The position numbers and the translations under genes were made by a program. Shown here piece after piece: positions 36,278-44,373 of a stretch of DNA of 64,000 bases. Position 1 is the stretch's first letter. The number at the start of each line of letters is the position of its first letter. The notes below the pieces were generated by a model. It saw nothing but the letters and a program-made list of their open reading frames with translations. It made no database searches and was not told the DNA's origin. Origin of the DNA: Flavobacterium plurextorum (lineage in GTDB: Bacteria; Bacteroidota; Bacteroidia; Flavobacteriales; Flavobacteriaceae); contig NZ_MUHD01000021.1 in assembly GCF_002217395.1 (NCBI RefSeq), positions 1-64,000 of the forward strand. The letters run 5' to 3'.

Positions 36278-36788
36278 AACACGAATTTCACAAATTGACA
36301 CGGATTAATGTTGTGGTGAAATTTCACGAACTTTTAATTTGGGTTAAAGTATTATTCTTTTGTATTTAAGGCTGTCTTCGCCAAAATTGACTAACAAACC
36401 TAATTTGTTTTTTGATGCTACTAAATAATTTAAGGTCTGCTTAATTTCACTTGTTGATAAAGCTGCGATTGCTTTGAGTTCTAAAATAATTTCGTCGAAA
36501 ATAACAAAATCAGCAAAATAATAACTAGGCAATATTATGTCTTTGTACGTAATATTATATTTTAATTCACGATTATAAGGGATTTCATTTCGTTGGAATT
36601 CATATTCTAAAGCATCACCATAAACCTTTTCATTGTGTCCTTTCCCTAAAATTTTATGGACTTCCATACAGATTCCAATAATTTTATAAGACTCATCTCT
36701 TAAATATAAATCACTCATTATGCATCAACTTTTTTATTTTGTGAAATTTCGGCAAAGTATATTTCGTGCTAATTAGTGAAATCTGTGT
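36278..36788. repeat. CACGAATT-type palindromic repeat split by the GxxExxY gene
   Basis: The left arm (about 36278-36325, acacgaatttcacaaattga) and right arm (about 36737-36788, cgtgctaattagtgaaatct) are near-complements and resemble the intact elements at 6402-6565 and 37657-37744. A complete small gene lies between them. Confidence 0.6.
36344..36718 (-). CDS. GxxExxY family protein
   Basis: A 124-residue protein of the GxxExxY family, named for a motif here read as GKGHNEKVYGDALEYEF (about 25-41). The segment FADFVIFDEIILELKA (about 68-83) resembles a PD-(D/E)xK nuclease core. The family is widespread in Bacteroidota and of unknown function; a nuclease role is inference. It is bracketed by the two arms of a palindromic repeat, as the DUF4375 gene is, and has no operon partner. 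Confidence 0.88.
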   Translation of the reverse strand: MSDLYLRDESYKIIGICMEVHKILGKGHNEKVYGDALEYEFQRNEIPYNRELKYNITYKDIILPSYYFADFVIFDEIILELKAIAALSTSEIKQTLNYLVASKNKLGLLVNFGEDSLKYKRIIL

Positions 36789-37606
36789 TATAAAACAAGC
36801 GGCACTTTTCTAAATTCGTCTTCTTCATTGCTTTCGATTCCTAAAGCTTTGTAGATGTATTGAAAAGTAGATAATAATTCAGGTTTACCATCAACTAATG
36901 CCACGTCATGTTCGAAATGTGCACTGGCTTTTCCATCTGCAGTTGTAATTGTCCAGCCGTCTTTATGCTGCTTAATGTTTCTGGTTCCAAGGTTAATCAT
37001 TGGTTCAATTGCAACTACCATTCCTTCAACGAATAGTTTTCCACGACCTCGTTTTCCGTAGTTTGGCATTTCTGGTTCTTCGTGCATTTTTTGCCCAACA
37101 CCATGTCCAACCAGTTCACGAACAACTCCGTAACCATGAGCTTCTGTATATTTTTGAATCGCATTTCCAACATCTTCAACACGATTTCCTGCTTTAAATT
37201 CTCTAATTCCAACATAAAGAGATTCCTTAGTTACCTGCAAAAGTTTTTTAACTTCAGGTGCAACTTCTCCAATTTCGAAACTATAAGCGTGATCTCCGTG
37301 ATATCCATTTTTAAATGCTCCGCAATCTACCGAAATTACATCACCGCTTTTTAGAGGAGTGTTATTTGGAATTCCGTGAACAACCTGAGAATTTGGACTC
37401 ATACAAAGTGAATTAGGAAAATCATATAGTCCTAAAAAGCTTGGAACGGCACCGTGATCACGGATAAATTCTTCGGCTAATTTGTCAAGATATAATGTTG
37501 TAACTCCTTCTTTAATTTCAGAAGCAATCATTCCTAATGTTTTTGATACGATCAAAGCACTTTCGCGCATTAATTCGATTTCTTCTCTAGTTTTTTGGAT
37601 AATCAT
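36788..37606 (-). CDS. map: Type I methionine aminopeptidase
   Basis: Removes the initiator methionine from nascent proteins. The 272 residues contain all metal ligands: VDCGAFKNGYHGDHAYSF (Asp94, Asp105), GHGVGQKMHEEPEMPNYG (His, Glu) and VAIEPMI (Glu), plus substrate-binding His77. The start at 37606 is chosen because the next upstream ATG (37630) lies inside the -7 box at 37628-37635. It is apparently alone here rather than with ribosomal protein genes. Confidence 0.95.
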   Translation of the reverse strand: MIIQKTREEIELMRESALIVSKTLGMIASEIKEGVTTLYLDKLAEEFIRDHGAVPSFLGLYDFPNSLCMSPNSQVVHGIPNNTPLKSGDVISVDCGAFKNGYHGDHAYSFEIGEVAPEVKKLLQVTKESLYVGIREFKAGNRVEDVGNAIQKYTEAHGYGVVRELVGHGVGQKMHEEPEMPNYGKRGRGKLFVEGMVVAIEPMINLGTRNIKQHKDGWTITTADGKASAHFEHDVALVDGKPELLSTFQYIYKALGIESNEEDEFRKVPLVL

Positions 37607-37627
37607 ATTTTTCCCATTTTCAGTTCG

Positions 37628-37635
37628 CAAAAGTA
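37628..37635 (-). promoter_or_regulatory. -7 promoter box for map (TACTTTTG)
   Basis: A TAnnTTTG match 22 bases before the map start. It rules out a longer N-terminus. Confidence 0.65.
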
Positions 37636-37656
37636 CAATTTTATATTATTTTTTTC

Positions 37657-37744
37657 GCCACGAATTTCACGAATTATCACTAATTGTATTGTGTTTAAAA
37701 ATTCTCTCAAATTTTAATTCGTGATAATTCATGAAATTCTGGGC
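37657..37744. repeat. CACGAATT-type palindromic repeat, intact copy
   Basis: gccacgaatttcacgaatta and aattcgtgataattcatgaa pair, with gccac and gggc ends. It lies between the divergent map and DUF445 genes. Confidence 0.75.
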
Positions 37745-37805
37745 TTTTAAAAAGAAAGTTGAAAAGATCTGATGTCTCAGAAAAAAGCCATAAATTAGTA
37801 GTAAA

Positions 37806-39071
37806 ATGTCAATAATCATGGAAATTTCGACTGATCAGGATATTGCAAAAGTAAAAGCATTAAAGAAAATGAAGAGAAATGCTTTGTTGCTTTTGGGTAT
37901 TGCCGTTTTGCTGTTTGTAGTGGCAATTTATTTTAAAATCCCAATGCTTCAAGCGTTCAGCGAGGCAGCGATGGTTGGCGGAATTGCTGATTGGTTTGCA
38001 GTTGTGGCTTTGTTTCGTCATCCGCTTGGAATACCAATTTGGCATACAGCTATAATTCCGACCAAGAAAAACGAGATTGGAGAGAATCTTGGAAATTTTG
38101 TTTCGGAAGAATTTCTAAATCGTGAAAAATTAGAGATTAAATTGGAAGAATTCAATTTTGCATCAAAAGCATCAGATTGGCTTTCACAGCAGGAAAATGC
38201 AGATAAAATTGCAAATGTTGTTGCTGTAAATATTATTCCGGGAGTTTTAAGAACTATAAAAGACGAAGATGTAAAGCGGTTTATTCAGGTTCAGTTTGCA
38301 GAAAAACTAGAAGGAATTAATTTCGGAGATTGGGTGGCTTTGGCTTTAGAACCTTTACAAAAAGGAAATGTAAAAGATCAGTTATTGACGAATCTTTTGA
38401 CGGTTATGAGTGCTGAATTGACAAATAATAAAGACTTGATTCGGAAAAAAGTAAAAGCGTCAACTCCGTTTCTGAGTTTTGGTCTTGCTGATAAAAGTAT
38501 TACAGAAGGTGTTTTTAATGGATTACAAGATTTCTTGAATGAAGCAAAAAATCCAGAAAGTGCAGTACGAATTAAAATTGATGAATACGTATACAATTTT
38601 TTAGAGAAGGTCAAAAATTCTGAAGAAATGAGAGTTAAGATCAATAATATGATTTTAAGTTTTGTGGGCAAAAAAGAAGTTCAGGATTATATTAATGGGA
38701 TTTGGGATGAAATAAAGCTTTCGATTTCTAATGATTTGAAAAAAGGGGAAGATTCGTCTATTAAAAATAGTATTGCTGGATTAATTCAAAGTTTCGGAAA
38801 CGGAATAAAGGAAGATTCGCATATGATTGATAAGATCAATAATTTTATTAAAAATGATCTTTTGTCTGTTCTTTTGAATAATAAAAAAGTTATAGGCGAT
38901 TTGATTTCTTCAACCGTAAAAAGTTGGGATGGTAAAGAGGTTTCTGAAAAACTAGAATTAGAAATTGGTAAAGATCTTCAATATATCAGAATCAACGGGA
39001 CTTTAGTTGGGGGACTTATTGGTCTTGTAATTTATGCTGTCGAATGGACGTATCATTATTTTATAGTTTAA
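37806..39071 (+). CDS. DUF445 family membrane protein
   Basis: A 421-residue protein of DUF445. Two N-terminal hydrophobic segments (about 27-45 and 50-75, with the conserved EAAMVGGIADWFAVVALFRHP) precede a long helical, charged domain (about 95-385). The last 25 residues are again hydrophobic (LVGGLIGLVIYAVEWTYHYF). Function is unknown; the layout suggests a membrane-anchored helical scaffold. An alternative start 4 codons in (37818) is equally possible. Confidence 0.9.
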   Translation: MSIIMEISTDQDIAKVKALKKMKRNALLLLGIAVLLFVVAIYFKIPMLQAFSEAAMVGGIADWFAVVALFRHPLGIPIWHTAIIPTKKNEIGENLGNFVSEEFLNREKLEIKLEEFNFASKASDWLSQQENADKIANVVAVNIIPGVLRTIKDEDVKRFIQVQFAEKLEGINFGDWVALALEPLQKGNVKDQLLTNLLTVMSAELTNNKDLIRKKVKASTPFLSFGLADKSITEGVFNGLQDFLNEAKNPESAVRIKIDEYVYNFLEKVKNSEEMRVKINNMILSFVGKKEVQDYINGIWDEIKLSISNDLKKGEDSSIKNSIAGLIQSFGNGIKEDSHMIDKINNFIKNDLLSVLLNNKKVIGDLISSTVKSWDGKEVSEKLELEIGKDLQYIRINGTLVGGLIGLVIYAVEWTYHYFIV

Positions 39072-39083
39072 CCAATTATTTTA

Positions 39084-39154
39084 AACCATATAAGTGATTT
39101 TAAGTTGCTGCATTTTTGTTTTTATTTAAATGAGCTTATATCACTTATATGGTT
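39084..39154. repeat. Inverted repeat AACCATATAAGTGAT with 41-base spacer
   Basis: Perfect 15-base arms at 39084-39098 and 39140-39154 lie between the convergent DUF445 and tolC-like genes. The T-rich spacer makes it unlike a normal terminator, though it may act as one for both. Confidence 0.7.
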
Positions 39155-39163
39155 GAAGTTTTA

Positions 39164-40552
39164 TCAATCAGGATTTGCCATGATTTTGAAAAGCTCAGAA
39201 TTAGAGATATAAAAACGGTTTTCAAGTGCTATTGAAGCAAGTTTTGCACTTACTAAGTTGTTCTCACGAGTGTTAATCAAAAACAAAGAGCTTTCTCCAA
39301 ATGAGAATAAACGCTCTTCAGAATTTAACATTGTCAAGTTGTTTTCTACTAAATCTTTAGCTAGTTTTTTCTGTTTTATAAGCGAATTGATTTCTATTTT
39401 TTGAGCACTGATTTTGTTAGTCAATTGTGTTTTTTCTAATGCTAATGCAAATTCGTTTTCCTGTAGTTTGTATTTTGCTAATTTCAAACTTCCTCTTTCT
39501 TTTCGCAGAAATAAAGGAAAGTAAAATTCCAGACCAATTTTGTAATCGTCAAATTTATAATTGTCGATGTAATTTGGTTCCGATAAATAAGCATAACCAA
39601 TGTTTATTTTTGGCAGCAGCATATTTTGCTTTAGATCTTTTTCTACATTCAAGATGTCTATTTTGTTCTGCATCGCATTTAGTTTTGGATGCGTTTCTAA
39701 ACTGAAATCTTTTTGCAAAAGATCGTTTGTTTTTAGCGTTTCCTGCAATGTGCTTTCCAGCGTGCTTTCTGGTACAAGTTCATCTGAAATTTCGAGGGGA
39801 ATATTGTTGTCAAGCCACATGAAATTTGATAATTCCAGTTTTGCTTTTGCTAATTTTAATTTAGAATCTTCAAGGCTCAAAGCTCTGTTTTTTACAATAA
39901 TTCCTGCTTCAATACTGTCAATCGCAGGTTTGTCGCCTTGATTTGTCAAAGATTTAATTCCTTCCAAACGTATTTCGGCATTTTTATTATAAGTCTCATA
40001 CAGTTTCATTTCTTCAAAATTCTTTTTCCAATTGAAATAAGCAAGAGAAGCATCATATAAAACGCTGACAGCCTCAAGTTTTCGTTCAGACTCACTTAGT
40101 TTTATCTGAATTTTTGCTTTACGAACATCTGCCATTCGTTGATTAATGAATAGTCCTTGTCCAACAGGAACGCTGATTCCAAATGAAGTTAAACCTTGAT
40201 TAGGTGTTGTGTTTTCAGGATTAAGATAAACACCTTCATTGTTGTCAAATCCAGCTTTTAGCTCGATTCCGTACCAAGTTGGAATTTTAAAACTGCTGTT
40301 TAAAATAGAATAATATTCTTTGTCTTTAAACTTTTTTTGACTAAAATCTACTTCAATTTTTGGATCAAAACCACCTCTTGCCATCATTAAATTGGCTTGT
40401 GCTTTACTGATTTCTAAATTGGCATTTTTTACCAAAGGATGGTATTTTTTTACATATCCAAGAAACTCATCATAGGTGAGTTCTTTAGATATGGGCTGCT
40501 GGCTAAAAACCGTACAGCTCAAAAATAGAAAAGCTATAAGTATCCGTTTCAT
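39164..40552 (-). CDS. TolC-family outer membrane efflux/export channel
   Basis: A 462-residue protein with a signal peptide (MKRILIAFLFLSCTVFSQQ) and two long helical repeats typical of TolC-like trimers (about 25-240 and 265-450). It forms the outer-membrane duct. Its start overlaps the stop of the HlyD-type gene by one base, so it is the last gene of the TetR-ABC-HlyD-TolC operon. Confidence 0.92.
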   Translation of the reverse strand: MKRILIAFLFLSCTVFSQQPISKELTYDEFLGYVKKYHPLVKNANLEISKAQANLMMARGGFDPKIEVDFSQKKFKDKEYYSILNSSFKIPTWYGIELKAGFDNNEGVYLNPENTTPNQGLTSFGISVPVGQGLFINQRMADVRKAKIQIKLSESERKLEAVSVLYDASLAYFNWKKNFEEMKLYETYNKNAEIRLEGIKSLTNQGDKPAIDSIEAGIIVKNRALSLEDSKLKLAKAKLELSNFMWLDNNIPLEISDELVPESTLESTLQETLKTNDLLQKDFSLETHPKLNAMQNKIDILNVEKDLKQNMLLPKINIGYAYLSEPNYIDNYKFDDYKIGLEFYFPLFLRKERGSLKLAKYKLQENEFALALEKTQLTNKISAQKIEINSLIKQKKLAKDLVENNLTMLNSEERLFSFGESSLFLINTRENNLVSAKLASIALENRFYISNSELFKIMANPD

Positions 40553-41898
40553 TATTTTTTCTCTTTAGTTGCTTTTTCGCCAGTTTTGTAATAGTTAGGA
40601 GGGAAACCATTTAAAGTTCTCCAGATTTCGAACCAAATTGGCACCGTATCTAGTAAAGCAATTGTTTGTGCGCCAGAGCCAATGCTTAATTGTTTAGGCC
40701 AATGTGCTTCATCAGGATCCGGAGCAATTAAAACTCTATATTTTCCATTGCTGCTTATAAAGTTTTCTATCGCCACGACTTTTCCTCCAAAAGTTCCGTA
40801 GGATATATCCGGCCATCCTGAAAATACAATTGTTGGCCAGCCGTCAAACCAAACACGGACTTTTTCGCCTTTTTTAATCAAAGGCAGATCAATTGGGTTT
40901 ACATAAGTTTCTACAGCAAGATCATATTGAGAAGGCATTATTGTTACAATTGGAGTTCCTTCTTTGACCGTTTCGCCTAAACCTGCTTGCAAAGCGCGGT
41001 TTATGTAGCCGTCTTGTACTGCCTTAATGTAATACATACCATTTCTTAAGCTGTAATTTGTGTATTGGTTTTCAAGTTTACTTACTTGAGCCTCAGTATC
41101 AAACTTGTTGCTTAGTGTGGTAAATTGATCACTTTTTGCTTTAGCTGCTTTTTCAGCATATTCAGCAGAAATTCGGTTAACTTCAACTTTAGCGTTTATG
41201 TATTCATTTTTACTGGATAAAAACTTATTCTCCTGTGTTATGATTTTTGCATCAACATCTTGCAGTTTTAAACGTTTCTCTTCGACATCTGTAAGCGGTT
41301 TTAAACCTTCTTTGTTTAATTGAACAGATCGGTTGTATTGCGTATTTGCAATTCGAAGCTGTGTTCTTGCAGCGACAAGATCAATGCTGTCACTTTTTAT
41401 TTTTAAAAGAGATTGTCTGACTTTGTTTCTAGCTTGTTCTAGTTTTAGTCTCTTTTCATTTTCAATCGCCTGAATTTGACTAGAAAGAGTTTGCACTTTT
41501 TCATCGTATGATTCTAGAGAGTTTTTCTTAGCTTCTACCTGATTTTTGGTGTTTTCGACCAAATTAGGATCCATGTAATCCTCTTTTATTTCAGAAATAA
41601 ATAAGATAGTATCTCCCTTTTTTACAAAATCACCTTCTTGTACATACCATTTTTCAATTCGACCAGAAATAACACTCTGAATCGATTGTGGTCTTTGATT
41701 AGGCTTTAAAGTTGTTACAGATCCTGATCCAGAAACATTTTGTGTCCATGGCAGAAAAAGAGCAGTTATTCCTAGAATTGAAGTACCTATTATAATCTTA
41801 TTTAAAATTTTATAATGAGTTCTGTTGCTTAGGTTTTTTACAGTCTCGTATCGTTCAAGAGATTGCAGCTTGGTTTTATTGTCAGAAATGTTTAGCAT
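40552..41898 (-). CDS. HlyD-family periplasmic adaptor
   Basis: A 448-residue membrane-fusion protein. There is one N-terminal membrane helix (about 31-50), a lipoyl half-motif (SGRIEKWYVQEGDFVKKGDTILFI near 79-102), a very long coiled-coil hairpin (about 110-285) and the second lipoyl/beta-barrel half (IKAVQDGYINRALQAGLGETVKEGTPIV). It links the ABC protein to the TolC channel. Its start overlaps the ABC gene end by 7 bases. Confidence 0.92.
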   Translation of the reverse strand: MLNISDNKTKLQSLERYETVKNLSNRTHYKILNKIIIGTSILGITALFLPWTQNVSGSGSVTTLKPNQRPQSIQSVISGRIEKWYVQEGDFVKKGDTILFISEIKEDYMDPNLVENTKNQVEAKKNSLESYDEKVQTLSSQIQAIENEKRLKLEQARNKVRQSLLKIKSDSIDLVAARTQLRIANTQYNRSVQLNKEGLKPLTDVEEKRLKLQDVDAKIITQENKFLSSKNEYINAKVEVNRISAEYAEKAAKAKSDQFTTLSNKFDTEAQVSKLENQYTNYSLRNGMYYIKAVQDGYINRALQAGLGETVKEGTPIVTIMPSQYDLAVETYVNPIDLPLIKKGEKVRVWFDGWPTIVFSGWPDISYGTFGGKVVAIENFISSNGKYRVLIAPDPDEAHWPKQLSIGSGAQTIALLDTVPIWFEIWRTLNGFPPNYYKTGEKATKEKK

Positions 41899-43562
41899 GG
41901 CATATCGTTTTTTTGATCAAGTAGAATAAGACCGTTTTGCATTGTAATTTGTCGTGTCGATTTTGTTTTCCAATGCGGATTTTTGGATGAAACAATAATC
42001 GTCCACTTGTTTTTATCTGAAGTAATAAAATCTATAATTTCATTAGCAACACTTTCGTCCATAGTATCAGTTGGGTCTTCATAAAAAAGTATTTTTGGTT
42101 TATGAATTATACTTCGAGCTAATAATATTTTCTGTGCGTTAGAAGAGGATAGTTGTCTTCCTTCTGGATAAATATGTGTGTCTAAGCCTTTTGGCAGAAG
42201 TTTTATAAAAGAACTCAGCTGTACTCCGTCAAGCGCCCATTTTAAATCTTCAGTACTTATTGAAGGATCATTAAAAGTTATATTCTCTAAAATTGTTCCT
42301 TCAAAAGGTGTTTCATTATGAATGATATTGCCAATTTGCGAGCGATATTGTTTGATGTTTATTTTTCTAAATGTGTCATCATTTATATAAAAAGCGCCAG
42401 AACTTTGTTTTAATAAACCAGATAATAAGCGGATAAGAGTTGTTTTTCCAGAGCCATTTTCGCCTTCAATAACAATTTTTTCTCCTTGATTTATTTTTAG
42501 CGTTATAGAATCTAATGCGTTTATAGGCGAATCTGGGAATTTAAATTTTAAATTTTCAGTTTCCAAAGTGATATTAGTGTAGCAATTATCGCTTTCAGAA
42601 TCTATGTTTTCTTCTAATTCTAAATCAGTTACCTGTCCTATTTTTTCAACAGCTGTTAAGACATCATAGAAACTTTCAAGTCCAAGAATAATCTTTTCGA
42701 CAGAATTTATTACTAATAAAATAATGATTTCGGCAGCAACAAATTGACCAATATTCATTTCCTGACTTAATACAAGATATCCTCCAATAGATAATAAACT
42801 TGCAGTAATGATAATTTTGAAAAGAATCAGCTGTGTAAATTGCTTTTTGATGATGCTAAAATGTTTCTCACGATAATTAAGATAGTTTGTTACTATTTTA
42901 TTATTCTTTTGAAGTGCAAAATCATAGTTCAATTGATTTTTGAAACTGAAATTATTACGTGCCATTTCTTGCAGCCAGCCAGCCACTTTGTACTTGAATT
43001 TTGATTCTTTTAAACTCGTTTCTAGTCCAGAGTTATAGGAGAATTTGAAGATAAAATATAAGAGTAGAAACAGTAAAAGACCAAATACAATAAAATAGGG
43101 ATGATAGAGAGATAGTAATATAAGTCCAAAAATAATTTGAAGCAGTGCAGCAGAAAAATCAGTTAGCAATTTTGAAGTTCCTTTTTGAATAGTTAGCGTA
43201 TCAAAAAAACGATTTGTTAGTTCCGGCGGATAAGTACCGTATAATTCCTCAGATTTTATTTTTGGTAAACGAGCTGCAAATTCAAACGAAGCGCGAACAA
43301 ATATTTTTTGCTGTAGGTTTTCAGTAATTCGCAATTGCATAAAAGCTAAAACCCCAACAAGGGCTACTCCGGCAACCACTAGAATAATAAGTACGATCCA
43401 AGAAGCACTTACTCTGCCAGATTGTATAAAAGCTATAATTGCCTGAATTCCTAAAGGAAGTGATAAACTGATTAAACCCGCAAAAATGGCATAGAAAAAG
43501 AGTTGGTAAATGTCTTTTTTGTCTAATTCAAGTAAATTGTAAAATCGTTTTAAAGGTGTCAT
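41892..43562 (-). CDS. ABC exporter (fused TM-ATPase) with degenerate ATPase motifs
   Basis: A 556-residue half-transporter: six membrane segments in residues 15-290, then a nucleotide-binding domain. Walker A GENGSGKT (377-384) is intact. The Q-loop position has His (IIHNETPF, 423-430), the signature is LSSSN (481-485) instead of LSGGQ, Walker B ends in ED (ILFYED, 501-506) instead of DE, and the H-loop reads SSKN (535-538). No N-terminal peptidase domain is present. It may hydrolyse ATP poorly or need a partner. With the HlyD and TolC proteins it should form a type I-like export path of unknown substrate. Confidence 0.88.
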   Translation of the reverse strand: MTPLKRFYNLLELDKKDIYQLFFYAIFAGLISLSLPLGIQAIIAFIQSGRVSASWIVLIILVVAGVALVGVLAFMQLRITENLQQKIFVRASFEFAARLPKIKSEELYGTYPPELTNRFFDTLTIQKGTSKLLTDFSAALLQIIFGLILLSLYHPYFIVFGLLLFLLLYFIFKFSYNSGLETSLKESKFKYKVAGWLQEMARNNFSFKNQLNYDFALQKNNKIVTNYLNYREKHFSIIKKQFTQLILFKIIITASLLSIGGYLVLSQEMNIGQFVAAEIIILLVINSVEKIILGLESFYDVLTAVEKIGQVTDLELEENIDSESDNCYTNITLETENLKFKFPDSPINALDSITLKINQGEKIVIEGENGSGKTTLIRLLSGLLKQSSGAFYINDDTFRKINIKQYRSQIGNIIHNETPFEGTILENITFNDPSISTEDLKWALDGVQLSSFIKLLPKGLDTHIYPEGRQLSSSNAQKILLARSIIHKPKILFYEDPTDTMDESVANEIIDFITSDKNKWTIIVSSKNPHWKTKSTRQITMQNGLILLDQKNDMPC

Positions 43563-43578
43563 GTTGATTTTTTTATAG

Positions 43579-44250
43579 TTAGCGTAAAACGTTTTCTGCT
43601 AGATTAATGTAAAACTGTGTGGTTGTCACAGTTTCATTGCAATTGGTAATTGTTTTTAAATGATCTGTTAAAAAGTGCTGATGCAGGCTTCCTTCAACAA
43701 TTGTTGAAACCAGAGATTTTGCATATGGATAATCTGGATTTACCTCTTTTACAATGGCAACAATCCTATTGATAACCCGTTTGTAAATTAAGAAAAAACC
43801 TTCTTTGTTTTCCTGATCAACTTCTTTAGTATGAAGTGTTTTTGTAAATTCAGCAATTATTATCTGATTTAAAACAGCTTCGTTTATATGATCTGTCGAA
43901 ACATCATCTGTTATTTTTTCTGTAACTAATGTGATGGCTTTTCTTAGTTTTTCATTTTTATCCATAATATTCGTTGTGGTGAATACTAGTTTGTATTCAA
44001 TCCAGCTCCAATACCAAGAAGATAGATAAACTAAGAGCTTATGCTTATTTTCAAAATAACGATAAATCGAACTCTCGTTTGATCCTATTTTTTCTCCTAA
44101 TTTTTTAAATGTAAAATTATCAAAACCAATGGTATCGATAAGCAGAATACTCTGTTCAATTATTTTTTTTCCCAGCGCTGATGTTTCGGGATCTTTTACA
44201 TAGATCTTTTCGTTTACTTGGATTTTTAGATTCGATAGTATAATTTCCAT
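43579..44250 (-). CDS. TetR/AcrR-family repressor of the export operon
   Basis: A 223-residue regulator whose N-terminal helix-turn-helix is IIEQSILLIDTIGFDNFTFKKLGEKIGSNESSIYRYFENKHKLLVYL (about 28-74). The remainder is a helical ligand domain. The start at 44250 is chosen because the longer frame would run through the promoter. It is the first gene of its own target operon; the ABC gene begins 17 bases after its stop. The inverted repeat next to its -7 box is a likely self-operator. Confidence 0.88.
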   Translation of the reverse strand: MEIILSNLKIQVNEKIYVKDPETSALGKKIIEQSILLIDTIGFDNFTFKKLGEKIGSNESSIYRYFENKHKLLVYLSSWYWSWIEYKLVFTTTNIMDKNEKLRKAITLVTEKITDDVSTDHINEAVLNQIIIAEFTKTLHTKEVDQENKEGFFLIYKRVINRIVAIVKEVNPDYPYAKSLVSTIVEGSLHQHFLTDHLKTITNCNETVTTTQFYINLAENVLR

Positions 44251-44267
44251 AAAAATTATTTTAAATG

Positions 44268-44288
44268 CAAAGATAATAGTATTACTAT
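44268..44288 (-). promoter_or_regulatory. Promoter and probable TetR operator
   Basis: The -7 box TATCTTTG (minus strand, 44268-44275) is immediately followed upstream by the perfect inverted repeat ATAGTA-T-TACTAT (44276-44288). A repressor bound there would cover the promoter. Confidence 0.6.
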
Positions 44289-44323
44289 CAATAAAGAACA
44301 TTTAGCTTTTATTTTTGCAAAAA

Positions 44324-44353
44324 AAAAGCTGCTCTTGAATTAGAGCAGCTTTT
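44324..44353 (-). terminator. Hairpin next to gpmI 3' end
   Basis: A 12-base stem AAAAGCTGCTCT / AGAGCAGCTTTT, 20 bases 3' of gpmI on the minus strand, separating it from the TetR promoter. Confidence 0.85.
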
Positions 44354-44373
44354 AAAAATTATTTAAACGGAGT

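Noticed and set aside
36998-37354. Several open frames antisense to and within map
   Set aside because: They are shadows of the map coding frame, whose metal ligands are all present.
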